Shown: positions 1-6,307 of the stretch, one piece after another
How positions within the stretch are numbered: position 1 is the stretch's first letter
Layout of the letters: each line of letters begins with the position of its first letter
Assembly (NCBI GenBank): GCA_017412265.1
Contig: JAFPYK010000284.1
Coordinates: 1 to 8,880, forward strand
Length of the DNA stretch: 8,880 nucleotides
Source of the DNA: Lachnospiraceae bacterium
GTDB lineage: Bacteria; Bacillota; Clostridia; Lachnospirales; Lachnospiraceae
Direction: 5' to 3'
Notes under the pieces: model-generated
The model's input: only the letters and a program-made list of their open reading frames with translations
Told to the model about the DNA's origin: nothing
Database searches by the model: none
Position numbers and translations under genes: made by a program

Positions 1-44
1 ATGACCAGGTTTTCCGAAGGAAAATCGGCCTGCCGTAAGGCAGG

Positions 45-77
45 TTTGCGGAACGCTTTTTCCTTGCGTTCCGCAAA
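45..77. repeat. Perfect 12-bp inverted repeat (hairpin)
   Basis: The arm tttgcggaacgc (45-56) and the arm gcgttccgcaaa (66-77) are exact reverse complements around the 9-base loop tttttcctt. No T-run follows on the plus strand, so it is not a classical terminator. It could be an RNA hairpin, a protein-binding site or a small dispersed palindromic repeat; the sequence alone does not decide. Confidence 0.7.
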
Positions 78-81
78 GTCT

Positions 82-166
82 ATCCCCTGAGTCTGGGAGT
101 CGCGGAGGGGAGTGAAAACATTAGCCAAAATCCCCTGGCTCTGGGAGTCGCGGAGGAAAGTGAAAC
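82..166. repeat. Two tandem ~37-bp direct repeats, period 48
   Basis: Copy 1 (82-119) and copy 2 (130-166) share the core ctctgggagtcgcggagg (with one change) and the ends atcccctg and agtgaaa. About 31 of the first 35 positions are identical, and the 11 bases between the copies differ. The period is 48 bases, but all frames contain stops, so it is unlikely to be coding. In copy 1 the 5-base ends cccct and agggg can pair; copy 2 does not keep this pairing. Function unknown. Confidence 0.65.
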
Positions 167-212
167 GTAGAAGCTAGGTGCGCTGCTTTCGCAGCGTTCG
201 GTCATGAATAAT

Positions 213-244
213 GCGGCTGACCCATCATTGGGTCAACCGCTTTT
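213..244. terminator. Hairpin, probable terminator (possibly bidirectional)
   Basis: gcggctgaccca (213-224) and tgggtcaaccgc (229-240) pair over 12 positions with one C/A mismatch around the 4-base loop tcat. On the plus strand TTTT follows, fitting termination of a transcript entering from the left. On the minus strand the hairpin lies about 70 bases after the stop of the Mrr-like gene and is followed by the mixed A/T stretch attattcat, which would make a weaker terminator for that gene. Confidence 0.6.
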
Positions 245-309
245 GTGTGTATTTGAATGACAGTATACTTCTGATGTATCAACGGAGCGGAGTTCGGGGA
301 TGCGCTTTT

Positions 310-846
310 TTACAGGTCTTGCAGCACCTTCTCGTCCCAGAGTTCGACGCCGAGTTTCTCGGCTTCCTGGATGGCCTGGGAGGTGAAGCGCTGGTTCGTG
401 ATGACGACGGCCGCGTCGCAGTCGTAGTAGTTCATGGCCGTGAAGGCCTGCTGGACGGCTTTGTTGCCGACCGGGTAACGGTAGAGCTTGCACTGGAAGA
501 CGTAGCGGCGGATGCCGCGGCGGGCCAGGATGTCGGCGCCGTGGTCGCGGCTGCCGGTGGTGCGTTCGATGTGGCGGTAGCCGTGGCGGGCGAGGCGGCG
601 GACGCAGTAGGTCTCGAAGTCGTAGCCGTTCATGTGCCGGAGGCGGAGCTTGAGCCACAGGCGCTCCAGCACCTGCAGAAGGATCAGATAGAGGAGGACC
701 AGGAGGATGGCCAGCGTGCCGCGGAGTGCGGGAGCTTGCAGGATCCAGTCCGAGAGATATAAGAGGACTGCCGCGGGCAGCGCGCAGGCGAGGAGATACC
801 CCAGGAGGCGCGCCAAAGCGCTGAGCAGTCTGCCGATGAATTTCAT
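310..846 (-). CDS. Membrane-anchored Mrr-type restriction endonuclease-like protein
   Basis: Predicted 178-residue protein with two N-terminal hydrophobic helices (about residues 11-31 and 44-60) followed by a compact domain of the Mrr catalytic type (Mrr_cat, PD-(D/E)XK fold). Visible catalytic signature: E78, G98-S-R-D-H-G-A-D105, then Q118-C-K120, the D-x(12)-QxK arrangement of this family. The fold predicts metal-dependent cleavage of DNA, held at the membrane; short membrane-bound Mrr-domain proteins are common in Firmicutes but few have a tested role. Start: ATG at 846 has ggggtg 6 bases upstream. A GTG at 855 in the same frame lacks a site of its own and is less likely. The gene stands alone, diverging from the DUF3737 gene. 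It need not be a true restriction enzyme, because no methylase lies next to it. Confidence 0.8.
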   Translation of the reverse strand: MKFIGRLLSALARLLGYLLACALPAAVLLYLSDWILQAPALRGTLAILLVLLYLILLQVLERLWLKLRLRHMNGYDFETYCVRRLARHGYRHIERTTGSRDHGADILARRGIRRYVFQCKLYRYPVGNKAVQQAFTAMNYYDCDAAVVITNQRFTSQAIQEAEKLGVELWDEKVLQDL

Positions 847-852
847 TGATGA

Positions 853-858
853 CACCCC
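853..858 (-). promoter_or_regulatory. Ribosome binding site deciding the Mrr-like start
   Basis: On the minus strand ggggtg sits 6 bases before the ATG at 846. Because the alternative in-frame GTG (855-853) overlaps this site and has nothing comparable upstream, ATG 846 is preferred. Confidence 0.55.
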
Positions 859-995
859 ATTTGCATAAAAGGAAGCCTGGCGGCGATCAGGAGCTTCATT
901 TGAAAACAGTCAATTACTCGGAGATGAACTCTGATCAGACCGGCGTGCCCCGCGGCGCGCGGCCCTTCCTCCCGGAAACCAACAGGCTTAGGTTG

Positions 996-1024
996 AGTAT
1001 AGCACCTTCGGGGCGAATGAGCAA
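996..1024 (-). promoter_or_regulatory. Promoter for the Mrr-like gene
   Basis: Read on the minus strand, TTGCTC (1024-1019) and TATACT (1001-996) are separated by exactly 17 bases. The -10 matches the sigma-A consensus at 5 of 6 positions; the -35 keeps the TTG core only. Transcription would begin near 990, giving a 5' leader of about 140 bases before the start codon. That leader is GC-rich in its first half; I recognise no known riboswitch in it. Confidence 0.6.
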
Positions 1025-1050
1025 CCGCGGGAGTTTTGCGGCAAATGGTC

Positions 1051-1080
1051 TGGTCAAAGCATGTACAGTTGTGGTACAAT
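1051..1080 (+). promoter_or_regulatory. Promoter for the DUF3737 gene
   Basis: TACAAT at 1075-1080 is a good -10 element. The best -35 at a fitting distance is tggtca (1051-1056), 18 bases upstream and weak. The site lies about 50 bases before the GTG start and points away from the Mrr-like promoter, so the two genes are divergently transcribed. Confidence 0.5.
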
Positions 1081-1085
1081 GTTAC

Positions 1086-1107
1086 CCGGCGGCTTTCGGG
1101 CCGCCGG
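1086..1107 (+). promoter_or_regulatory. GC-rich hairpin in the DUF3737 5' leader
   Basis: ccggcggc (1086-1093) and gccgccgg (1100-1107) are perfect reverse complements around the 6-base loop tttcgg. The hairpin would form at the very start of the predicted transcript, a few bases after the -10 box and 8 bases before the ribosome binding site. It could stabilise the mRNA 5' end or be a binding site; there is no T-run for termination. Confidence 0.55.
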
Positions 1108-1115
1108 ATATTCAG

Positions 1116-1124
1116 AAGGGGTGG
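1116..1124 (+). promoter_or_regulatory. Ribosome binding site deciding the DUF3737 GTG start
   Basis: aaggggtgg lies 6 bases upstream of GTG 1131. The reading frame is open further upstream to an ATG at 846, but that part crosses the promoter and hairpin and does not resemble the family, so the GTG is the start. Confidence 0.7.
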
Positions 1125-1130
1125 ATTGCT

Positions 1131-1973
1131 GTGACGATTTACGCGAATCAGACGTATGATGAGGAGAGGGCGCTGTACGGGAGCCGGGATATTACGGTGG
1201 AGGAGTGCCGGTTTGACGGGCCTGCGGACGGGGAGAGCGCGTTCAAGGAGTGCTATGACGTCCGGGTCAAGAACTCGTATTTCAACCTGCGCTACCCGTT
1301 CTGGCATGTGATTCATCTGAGCATTGACGGCTGTGAGATGACACCTCTGTGCCGGGCGGCGCTGTGGTATTCGGAGGACATCCAGATCCGCAATTCGAAG
1401 CTGCACGGGATCAAGGCGCTGCGGGAGTGCAGCGGCGTGACGATCGAGGGCAGCGACATCTGCTCGACGGAGTTCGGCTGGTCGGTGCGGGGCCTGCGGA
1501 TGACGGATTCGACCGCGGAGAGCGAGTATTTTATGATGCGCTCGGATCATCTGCATTTTAAAAATGTGAAGATGAAGGGCAAGTATTCGTTCCAGTATAT
1601 CGAGGATTCGGTGTTCGAGGACTGTGAGTTTGACACGAAGGACGCGTTCTGGCACGCGAAGAATGTGCTGGTGAAGAATTGCGTGGTCAAGGGGGAGTAC
1701 CTGGCGTGGTACTGTGAAAATGTGACGTTTGAGAACTGCACGCTGATCGGGACGCAGCCGCTGTGCTACTGCAAGGGGCTGAAGCTGATCGGATGCCGGA
1801 TGATCGATACGGACCTGGCGTTTGAGCGCTCGGAGGTGGAAGCGGAGGTGCTGACGCCGGTGGAGAGCATCAAGAATCCGAGAACGGGGCAGATCACGGT
1901 GCCTGCGGTGGGGGAGATCATCATGGATGACCCTCTGGCGATGGGCCGGGTGATCGTGACCGGGAAGGAGTAA
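1131..1973 (+). CDS. DUF3737 family protein (beta-helix repeat protein)
   Basis: 280 residues, the usual size of the DUF3737 family. Recognisable family segments in order: N6-Q-T-Y-D-E-E-R-A-L-Y, FDGPADGESAFKEC, YFNLRYPFWHV, CRAALWY, GIKALREC, EFGW, MKGKYSFQY, DTKDAFWHAKNV, VKGEYLAWY, GTQPLCYCK and DLAFERSEV. Short imperfect units of the form x-N/D-C-x-[F/L/I] recur about every 20 residues, suggesting a right-handed beta-helix like that of pectate lyases and other repeat proteins. There is no signal peptide or membrane segment, so it should be cytoplasmic. The biochemical function of the family is not established; automatic labels such as hydrolase are unproven. Start is GTG 1131 on account of its ribosome binding site. 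It has its own promoter and terminator and appears to be a single-gene unit. Confidence 0.85.
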   Translation: MTIYANQTYDEERALYGSRDITVEECRFDGPADGESAFKECYDVRVKNSYFNLRYPFWHVIHLSIDGCEMTPLCRAALWYSEDIQIRNSKLHGIKALRECSGVTIEGSDICSTEFGWSVRGLRMTDSTAESEYFMMRSDHLHFKNVKMKGKYSFQYIEDSVFEDCEFDTKDAFWHAKNVLVKNCVVKGEYLAWYCENVTFENCTLIGTQPLCYCKGLKLIGCRMIDTDLAFERSEVEAEVLTPVESIKNPRTGQITVPAVGEIIMDDPLAMGRVIVTGKE

Positions 1974-2033
1974 GGGTCCCGGGCAGCATCTGCGAGATGT
2001 GAGTTTTGAATCGTGAAGAGTGGCGTAATATGG

Positions 2034-2060
2034 GCCGTCCGATGTCGGGCGGCTCTTTTT
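2034..2060 (+). terminator. Rho-independent terminator after DUF3737
   Basis: gccgtccga (2034-2042) pairs with tcgggcggc (2045-2053), with one G-U pair, and is followed by tcttttt (2054-2060). It lies about 60 bases after the DUF3737 stop codon and separates this gene from the downstream operon. Confidence 0.8.
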
Positions 2061-2210
2061 GTTGGCGCAGTCGCCTTCCCGGGCAGGTGTCCCTGCCTCT
2101 GTCCATAGGACGATCCAGAGGGGCAGCAGGAAGCATTTTCTGATAGAAATGGTCCGTTCATTTCCGGAGCCGCCAAGGGAAATTGAGGGCAAATGCATGT
2201 GCACCGGATG
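2061..2210. other. Intergenic stretch without a recognised feature
   Basis: Between the DUF3737 terminator and the promoter of the WYL operon I see no gene, tRNA or known RNA motif. A short inverted repeat (ggcagg / cctgcc, near 2082-2096) is the only structure and is probably incidental. Confidence 0.4.
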
Positions 2211-2239
2211 TTTTCGGATGCGAACATTTATGGTATACT
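2209..2239 (+). promoter_or_regulatory. Extended -10 promoter of the WYL operon with overlapping palindrome
   Basis: TGGTATACT (2231-2239) is an extended -10 element (TGn plus TATACT, 5 of 6 matches); the -35 region (about 2211-2216, ttttcg) is poor. An imperfect palindrome, atgttttcg-gatg-cgaacat (2209-2228), covers the -35/spacer region and could be an operator. Autoregulation by the WYL protein encoded just downstream is plausible but inferred. Confidence 0.55.
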
Positions 2240-2278
2240 GGTGAAAAGAAGAGTTCGGAACCAATAAAGGAGTATGCC

Positions 2279-3313
2279 ATGGCAAGAAGTGCGAACCAGA
2301 AACTGAAGCTGCTCTACCTGGCGAAGCTGTTTCAGGAGGAGACGGACGAGGAGCATGCGCTGTCGCTGGCGCAGATCGCGGACCGGCTGGAGGCGCAGGG
2401 GATTCACGCGGACCGCAAGACGCTGTATCAGGATTTTGAGGAGCTGCGCTACTTCGGTCTGGATGTAGTCTCGGAGCAGAGAGGGCGGACGTATTACTAT
2501 TATCTGGGCGAGAGAGACTTCGAGCTGCCGGAGCTCAAGCTTCTGGTGGATTCGGTGCAGTCGGCCAAGTTCATCTCGGACCGCAAGTCCGGCGAGCTGA
2601 TCCGCAAGCTCGAGCATCTGGCGAGCGTCCATCAGGCACGGCAGCTGCAGCGGCAGGTGGTGATCTCGGGGCGGGTCAAGTCCATGAACGAGAGCATCTA
2701 CTACAACGTGGACCGGCTGCACGAGGCGATCAACCGCAATGTGCAGATCCGTTTTCAGTATTTCCAGTGGAATGTGAAGAAGGAGCCGGTGCTGCGCAGG
2801 GGCGGAGAGAAGTACCAGGTCAGCCCGTGGGGCCTGATGTGGGACGATGAGAATTATTATCTGGTGGCCTATGACGCAAAGGACGGGATCATCAAGCATT
2901 ACCGGGTGGATAAGATGCTTAAGATCGACGTGACGAAGGTGCCGCGCGAGGGGCAGGAGGCGTTCCGGAAGGTTCATCTGCCCGGATATTCGAAGAGCCT
3001 GTTCGGGATGTTCGGGGGCGAGGAGCGCCGGGTGACGCTGGAGGCGGACAATGCGATGGCCGGTGTGATGATCGACCGGTTCGGCAAGGAGGTCCGGATG
3101 CTTCCGGTGGATGAGGAGCATTTCCGCGTGAGCGTGGATGTGGCGGTGAGCCCGCAGTTCTTCGGGTGGCTCTCGGCACTGGGGCCGAGGGTGCGCCTGA
3201 CAGGCCCGGAGGAGGTCGTGCGGCGGATGCGGGAGCAGGTGCGCGCGCTGAATGAGCTGTATGGGAGCGGGGACGGCGGACCTGCGGAGGAAGAAGGAGG
3301 AGATGCCTTATGA
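2279..3313 (+). CDS. WYL-domain transcriptional regulator
   Basis: 344 residues with the usual layout of this family: an N-terminal winged helix-turn-helix of the HTH_11 type (about residues 8-76, with LSLAQIADRLEAQGI and the recognition helix around RKTLYQDFEELRYFGL), a WYL domain (about 140-215) and a C-terminal WCX-like domain (about 260-335). In the signature the Trp is replaced, giving Y193-Y-L195, followed by KHYRVDKM (206-213), where R209 is the conserved position that often contacts a ligand. Members bind DNA and are thought to sense nucleic acid or nucleotide-related ligands. The start ATG has aaaggag 6 bases upstream; the longer in-frame ATG at 2183 lies before the promoter. The stop overlaps the next start as ATGA, so it is likely the first gene and local regulator of the operon. 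The last residues (GDGGPAEEEGGD) are low-complexity. Confidence 0.88.
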   Translation: MARSANQKLKLLYLAKLFQEETDEEHALSLAQIADRLEAQGIHADRKTLYQDFEELRYFGLDVVSEQRGRTYYYYLGERDFELPELKLLVDSVQSAKFISDRKSGELIRKLEHLASVHQARQLQRQVVISGRVKSMNESIYYNVDRLHEAINRNVQIRFQYFQWNVKKEPVLRRGGEKYQVSPWGLMWDDENYYLVAYDAKDGIIKHYRVDKMLKIDVTKVPREGQEAFRKVHLPGYSKSLFGMFGGEERRVTLEADNAMAGVMIDRFGKEVRMLPVDEEHFRVSVDVAVSPQFFGWLSALGPRVRLTGPEEVVRRMREQVRALNELYGSGDGGPAEEEGGDAL

Positions 3314-4443
3314 GTAAACAAGTACTGCTGATCGGGGCCGGGTATCTGGCGCAGTATCTGATTCCCTGTTATGAGAGAGCCTTCGGGGCGGACCTCGCGT
3401 CCTGCATGCGGGGCATCAAAGGGAGTGAGCTGCACCTGATGGAGCGGCAGGAGGTATTTCCTTTCCCGCTGCAGGTGCTGGGCACGGGCGTGGCCCTGCG
3501 GCAGATGCAGCCTGAGGTGGTCCTGATGGCTGCCAAGCCGAACCAGGTGCCTGCGATCGCGGAGGAGATCCTGGCCCCGTACTGGGAGGAGTGCCGCGCC
3601 CAGGGGAGAGAGCTGCCGGTGCTCTACAGCTTCGCGCCGGCGCCGGACGTCGGCTGGCTGACGAGGACGCTGGGCGAGGGCGCGCTGGTGTGCAATATGC
3701 TGCCGAACATGCTGCGCACGATCGCGGGCGTGCCCACGGCGGAGGCTGCGATCTCGTATCTGTCATTTGACCCGGAGGCGAGATGGAGCGAGGAGAAGCG
3801 GCAGGCGGCGATGGATTTCATGCGCCCGACCGGGCAGATCATTGAGATCCCCGGGGAGCAGGCCGCGGCGGTCCTGGCCATCCATGAGGGCACGCATGTG
3901 GTCTATGAGATGACCGCGATCTGCTGCGACGTGCTGGCGCAGGAGGGCGAGGAGCTCTCTTATGCCGCGGCGGCGGGTGCGATGCGCAAGGCCCTGCGCA
4001 AGGCGATCCGGAGGGAGTACCGGACGCCGATCCCGATCGCGGAGGGCATGCCGGACAAGTATCAGTCCTTCTGGGACGACCTGATCTTCTCTTATCTGAA
4101 CGGAATCCTGCAGTATGCGTTTGAGGTCGGCATCGAGCCGGAGAAGGCCATCTGCAAGGTGGCCGCCTCGATGGAAATGAACCTGATGTTCGTGCAGAGC
4201 GCGACGCCCGCGCAGATGGCCGCGATGACGAAGAGCCACGCGACGAAGGGCGGCGTGCTGGAGAAGCAGAACACGTCATTTGCGGAGATGGGCTATGAGC
4301 ACGTGAAGGACGGCTGGCGCGATTATCTGCGGGAGGCGATGGACATCTGGGAGGAGTCGGTCTTCGACGACCTGATGGCGGACATCGCTTATGCGATCGC
4401 GGAGATCGTGGCGGATCACACAGCTTCTCTGGCGGGCGTGTGA
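3310..4443 (+). CDS. Divergent pyrroline-5-carboxylate reductase-like protein
   Basis: 377 residues. The N-terminus VLLIGAGYLAQY carries a Rossmann dinucleotide-binding loop (G9-A-G-Y-L-A14), and the second half fits the helical dimerisation domain of the P5CR family, which completes proline synthesis by reducing pyrroline-5-carboxylate with NAD(P)H. However, it is about 100 residues longer than ordinary ProC (about 270), and where ProC has its conserved SPGGTT loop this protein has SHATKGG (309-315). The substrate is therefore probably not pyrroline-5-carboxylate; an NAD(P)-dependent imine or keto reductase is a reasonable guess. The ATG overlaps the WYL stop by four bases and has aaggagga 8 bases upstream, so translation is probably coupled. 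Its C-terminal 72 residues have a diverged copy downstream of the next gene (5443-5667). No signal peptide or membrane segment. Confidence 0.75.
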   Translation: MSKQVLLIGAGYLAQYLIPCYERAFGADLASCMRGIKGSELHLMERQEVFPFPLQVLGTGVALRQMQPEVVLMAAKPNQVPAIAEEILAPYWEECRAQGRELPVLYSFAPAPDVGWLTRTLGEGALVCNMLPNMLRTIAGVPTAEAAISYLSFDPEARWSEEKRQAAMDFMRPTGQIIEIPGEQAAAVLAIHEGTHVVYEMTAICCDVLAQEGEELSYAAAAGAMRKALRKAIRREYRTPIPIAEGMPDKYQSFWDDLIFSYLNGILQYAFEVGIEPEKAICKVAASMEMNLMFVQSATPAQMAAMTKSHATKGGVLEKQNTSFAEMGYEHVKDGWRDYLREAMDIWEESVFDDLMADIAYAIAEIVADHTASLAGV

Positions 4444-4473
4444 GGAGACAGGATAAATCAGGAGGGGAATGGG

Positions 4474-5427
4474 ATGAACAGAATTCCGATTCTGCTGGAT
4501 GCAGATACGGGTGTGGATGACGCGATCGCACTGATCTACGCGCTGAAGTCGCCGCTCGCCGAGCTGGTCGGTGTGACGACGGTTTCCGGCAACACGTCGG
4601 CGGAGCAGGCAGCCCGCAATTCGCTGGACATCATCAAGCTGTGCGGCATGGAGGGCAGGATACCGGTGGCCGTCGGAGAGAAGGTGACTCTTCGCGGGGA
4701 GGCGGAGGCTCCGGTTCCGGAGATTCACGGGGAAAACGGGATCGGCGGGGCCGTCCTGCCGGCTTCTGTGCAGAAGCCCGAGGCGGAGGACGGGCCGGAT
4801 CTCCTGATCCGCCTGGCAAAGGAATATGCTGGGGAGCTCGTGGTCGTCGCGACCGGGCAGCTGACCAACCTGGCTGTTGCCCTGAGGCGCTGCCCGGACC
4901 TTCCGAAGTATGTGAAGAAGGTCGTGGTGATGGGCGGGACGCTGGACGCCCCGGGCAACCGCACCCCTGTGGCTGAGGCGAATATTGTCAGCGACCCGGA
5001 GGCGGCGGACCTGGTACTGACCTCGTTTGAGGACGTGCTCCTGGTCGGGCTGAATGTGACGATGAAGACGATGCTGACGATGGACCATGTGGAGAAAACG
5101 GCGAGGCTGTGCCGGCCGGAGAACCTGCCGATCGTGGATTTCCTGCGGGCGGCGCTTCGGCACTATATGGATTTTTATGCCAGAAGCAACGGAGTGGCGG
5201 ACAGCTGCGCGATGCATGACGGGCTCGCGATGCTGCTGGCGCTGCGGCCGGATTTCGGCACCTACCGCCGCTGGATCACACGGGTGGACTGCTCGGACGG
5301 CCTGTGCCGCGGGCAGATCGTGCCGGACCGGCGGAGGAGGCCGCGCCTGGAGGGCAGATTCGTGGAATTTGCCGTGGACGTGGAGGCGGAAGCCGCGGTC
5401 AATGAGATGATGCGCGTGCTGTTTTAA
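4474..5427 (+). CDS. Nucleoside hydrolase (inosine-uridine preferring type)
   Basis: 317 residues, typical of the IUNH family, which cleaves the N-glycosidic bond of ribonucleosides to give free base and ribose in the cytoplasm. All calcium and ribose ligands are visible: D9-A-D11-T-G-V-D15-D16-A (the family has DTDPGxDDA; the Pro is Thr here), VVMGG, E168-A-N170-I-V-S-D-P-E-A-A matching the ExN...DPEAA ribose loop, and H248-D249-G near the C-terminus. Base specificity cannot be read from the sequence. ATG 4474 has aggagggga about 5 bases upstream. It follows the P5CR-like gene by 30 bases, and a ribokinase lies two genes downstream, so the released ribose can be phosphorylated. The last residue is followed by TAA and then, in the same frame, by a P5CR-like C-terminal fragment. 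Confidence 0.92.
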   Translation: MNRIPILLDADTGVDDAIALIYALKSPLAELVGVTTVSGNTSAEQAARNSLDIIKLCGMEGRIPVAVGEKVTLRGEAEAPVPEIHGENGIGGAVLPASVQKPEAEDGPDLLIRLAKEYAGELVVVATGQLTNLAVALRRCPDLPKYVKKVVVMGGTLDAPGNRTPVAEANIVSDPEAADLVLTSFEDVLLVGLNVTMKTMLTMDHVEKTARLCRPENLPIVDFLRAALRHYMDFYARSNGVADSCAMHDGLAMLLALRPDFGTYRRWITRVDCSDGLCRGQIVPDRRRRPRLEGRFVEFAVDVEAEAAVNEMMRVLF

Positions 5428-5442
5428 GAGGGCCGGCGGGCG

Positions 5443-5667
5443 ATGCTGGCGGCCCACGCGACGAAGGGCGGCATGCTGGAGAAGCACAACCAGGTCTTCG
5501 CGCAGTTGGGCTATCAGAAGCTTCGGCAGGGCTGGGAGGCTTATGTGAAAGGCGAGATGGATGCGGTCGGGGAGATGCTCTTCGACAATGACATGATGGA
5601 GATCGCCTACGCGGTCACCGAGGCGGTGGCGAAGCATACCGCGCGGCTGTCCGGCATCGATGAGTAA
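5443..5667 (+). pseudogene. Orphan C-terminal fragment of a P5CR-like protein
   Basis: A 74-residue frame matching only residues 306-377 of the P5CR-like protein encoded at 3310-4443. About half of the residues are identical, including HATKGG, LEK, GY, GW, FD, IAYA and HTA, and there are no gaps. The preceding ~305 residues, with the cofactor site, are absent. It begins 15 bases after the nucleoside hydrolase TAA and in the same frame (EGRRA then M). A weak gaggg lies 10 bases before the ATG. Most likely it is the remnant of a second P5CR-like gene whose 5' part was replaced or deleted. Yet the frame is intact to its stop and the changes are largely conservative, so an expressed small dimerisation-domain protein is possible. 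It overlaps the Maf start by eight bases. Confidence 0.7.
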
Positions 5668-6286
5668 AAGAAAGCGGAAGAACATGACGAAGAAAGACAA
5701 GGAACTGCCGGTGATCCTGGCCTCGGGCTCGCCGCGCAGGAGGGAGATTCTGGGGCATCTGGGGATTACATTTGACGTGATCCCCAGCACGAAGGAAGAG
5801 GTAGTCACGTCGGATGACCCGATGGAGGCGGTCAAAAGCCTCGCGGCCCAGAAGGCAGAGGACATCGCCGGGCAGACGGAGGGCGACTGCGTGATCATCG
5901 GGGCGGATACGGTCGTGGCCAACGAGGGGAAGATCCTCGGCAAGCCGAAGGATGAGGAGGACGCCAGGCGCATGATCCGGTCGCTGTCCGGACACGCGCA
6001 CCAGGTCTGCACGGGCGTGATGATCATCGTCCGGGAAGGCGGGCAGGTGCGAAGCTCGAACTTCGCGGTCTCGACCAATGTGCATGTGCATGAGCTCACG
6101 GAGGACCAGATCGAGCGGTACGTGGGCAAGAATGAGTCGCTCGACAAGGCGGGCGCCTACGCGATGCAGGGGTGGTTTGCCCCGTTTATCGACGGGATCG
6201 AGGGCGATTATTTCAACGTGGTCGGGCTGCCGATCGCGCGGGTGTATGAGGAACTGATTGCGCTGGGGCTGGACCTGTACCGGTGA
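5660..6286 (+). CDS. maf: Maf family nucleotide pyrophosphatase
   Basis: 208 residues from ATG 5660, or 200 from ATG 5684. The shorter form begins MTKKDKELPVILASGSPRR and matches the usual family length; the extra MSKRKRKN is very basic. Neither start has a strong ribosome binding site, and 5660 overlaps the upstream stop, so coupling is possible. Family signatures: A21-S-G-S-P-R-R27 near the N-terminus, I-G-A-D83-T-V-V with the catalytic Asp, and K163-A-G-A-Y-A-M-Q-G (usually KAGAYGIQG). Maf enzymes hydrolyse noncanonical or modified nucleoside triphosphates (for example m5UTP and pseudo-UTP in the YhdE group) to monophosphate and pyrophosphate in the cytoplasm; the older name is septum formation inhibitor. 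Here it sits between a nucleoside hydrolase and a ribokinase, which points to a nucleotide clean-up role. Confidence 0.9.
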   Translation: MSKRKRKNMTKKDKELPVILASGSPRRREILGHLGITFDVIPSTKEEVVTSDDPMEAVKSLAAQKAEDIAGQTEGDCVIIGADTVVANEGKILGKPKDEEDARRMIRSLSGHAHQVCTGVMIIVREGGQVRSSNFAVSTNVHVHELTEDQIERYVGKNESLDKAGAYAMQGWFAPFIDGIEGDYFNVVGLPIARVYEELIALGLDLYR

Positions 6287-6307
6287 GCGCAGAGAGGAGC
6301 GGGAGTA

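Larger units (their letters stand above)
1..212. other. Gene-free structured stretch at window start
   Basis: I see no convincing gene here. An open frame from base 1 to 90 would give 29 residues, but two hairpins run through it, so it is probably not translated. The stretch holds a small hairpin (29-34 with 39-44), a perfect 12-bp hairpin (45-77), a tandem pair of repeats (82-119 and 130-166) and a 6-bp hairpin (181-186 with 191-196). It may be the tail of an intergenic region whose gene lies outside the window. Confidence 0.5.

Noticed and set aside
1..90. 29-residue open frame at the window start
   Set aside because: Two perfect hairpins span it and no ribosome site can be seen; the translation simply mirrors the palindromes.
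211..762. Plus-strand open frame opposite the Mrr-like gene
   Set aside because: It is antisense to the Mrr-like gene, starts inside the hairpin at 213-240, and its Val/Ala/Asp-rich translation matches no family.
843..899. 18-residue leader peptide before the Mrr-like gene (MKLLIAARLPFMQMGCHQ)
   Set aside because: Its TGA overlaps the Mrr-like ATG, which would suit coupling, but no ribosome binding site precedes its ATG, and the composition carries no attenuation signal.
846..1130. N-terminal extension of the DUF3737 protein to ATG 846
   Set aside because: The extension crosses the promoter and the 5' hairpin, has no similarity to the family, and lies within the oppositely oriented leader of the Mrr-like gene.
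843..2285. Long minus-strand open frame opposite DUF3737
   Set aside because: It is a shadow of a clearly recognised plus-strand gene in GC-rich DNA, crosses the promoters and terminator, and has Arg/His/Leu/Pro-rich composition without a family signature.
4276..6147. Long minus-strand open frame of about 620 residues opposite nucleoside hydrolase and Maf
   Set aside because: It covers several certain plus-strand genes, including their stop/start junctions. Its length comes from high GC content at third positions of those genes.
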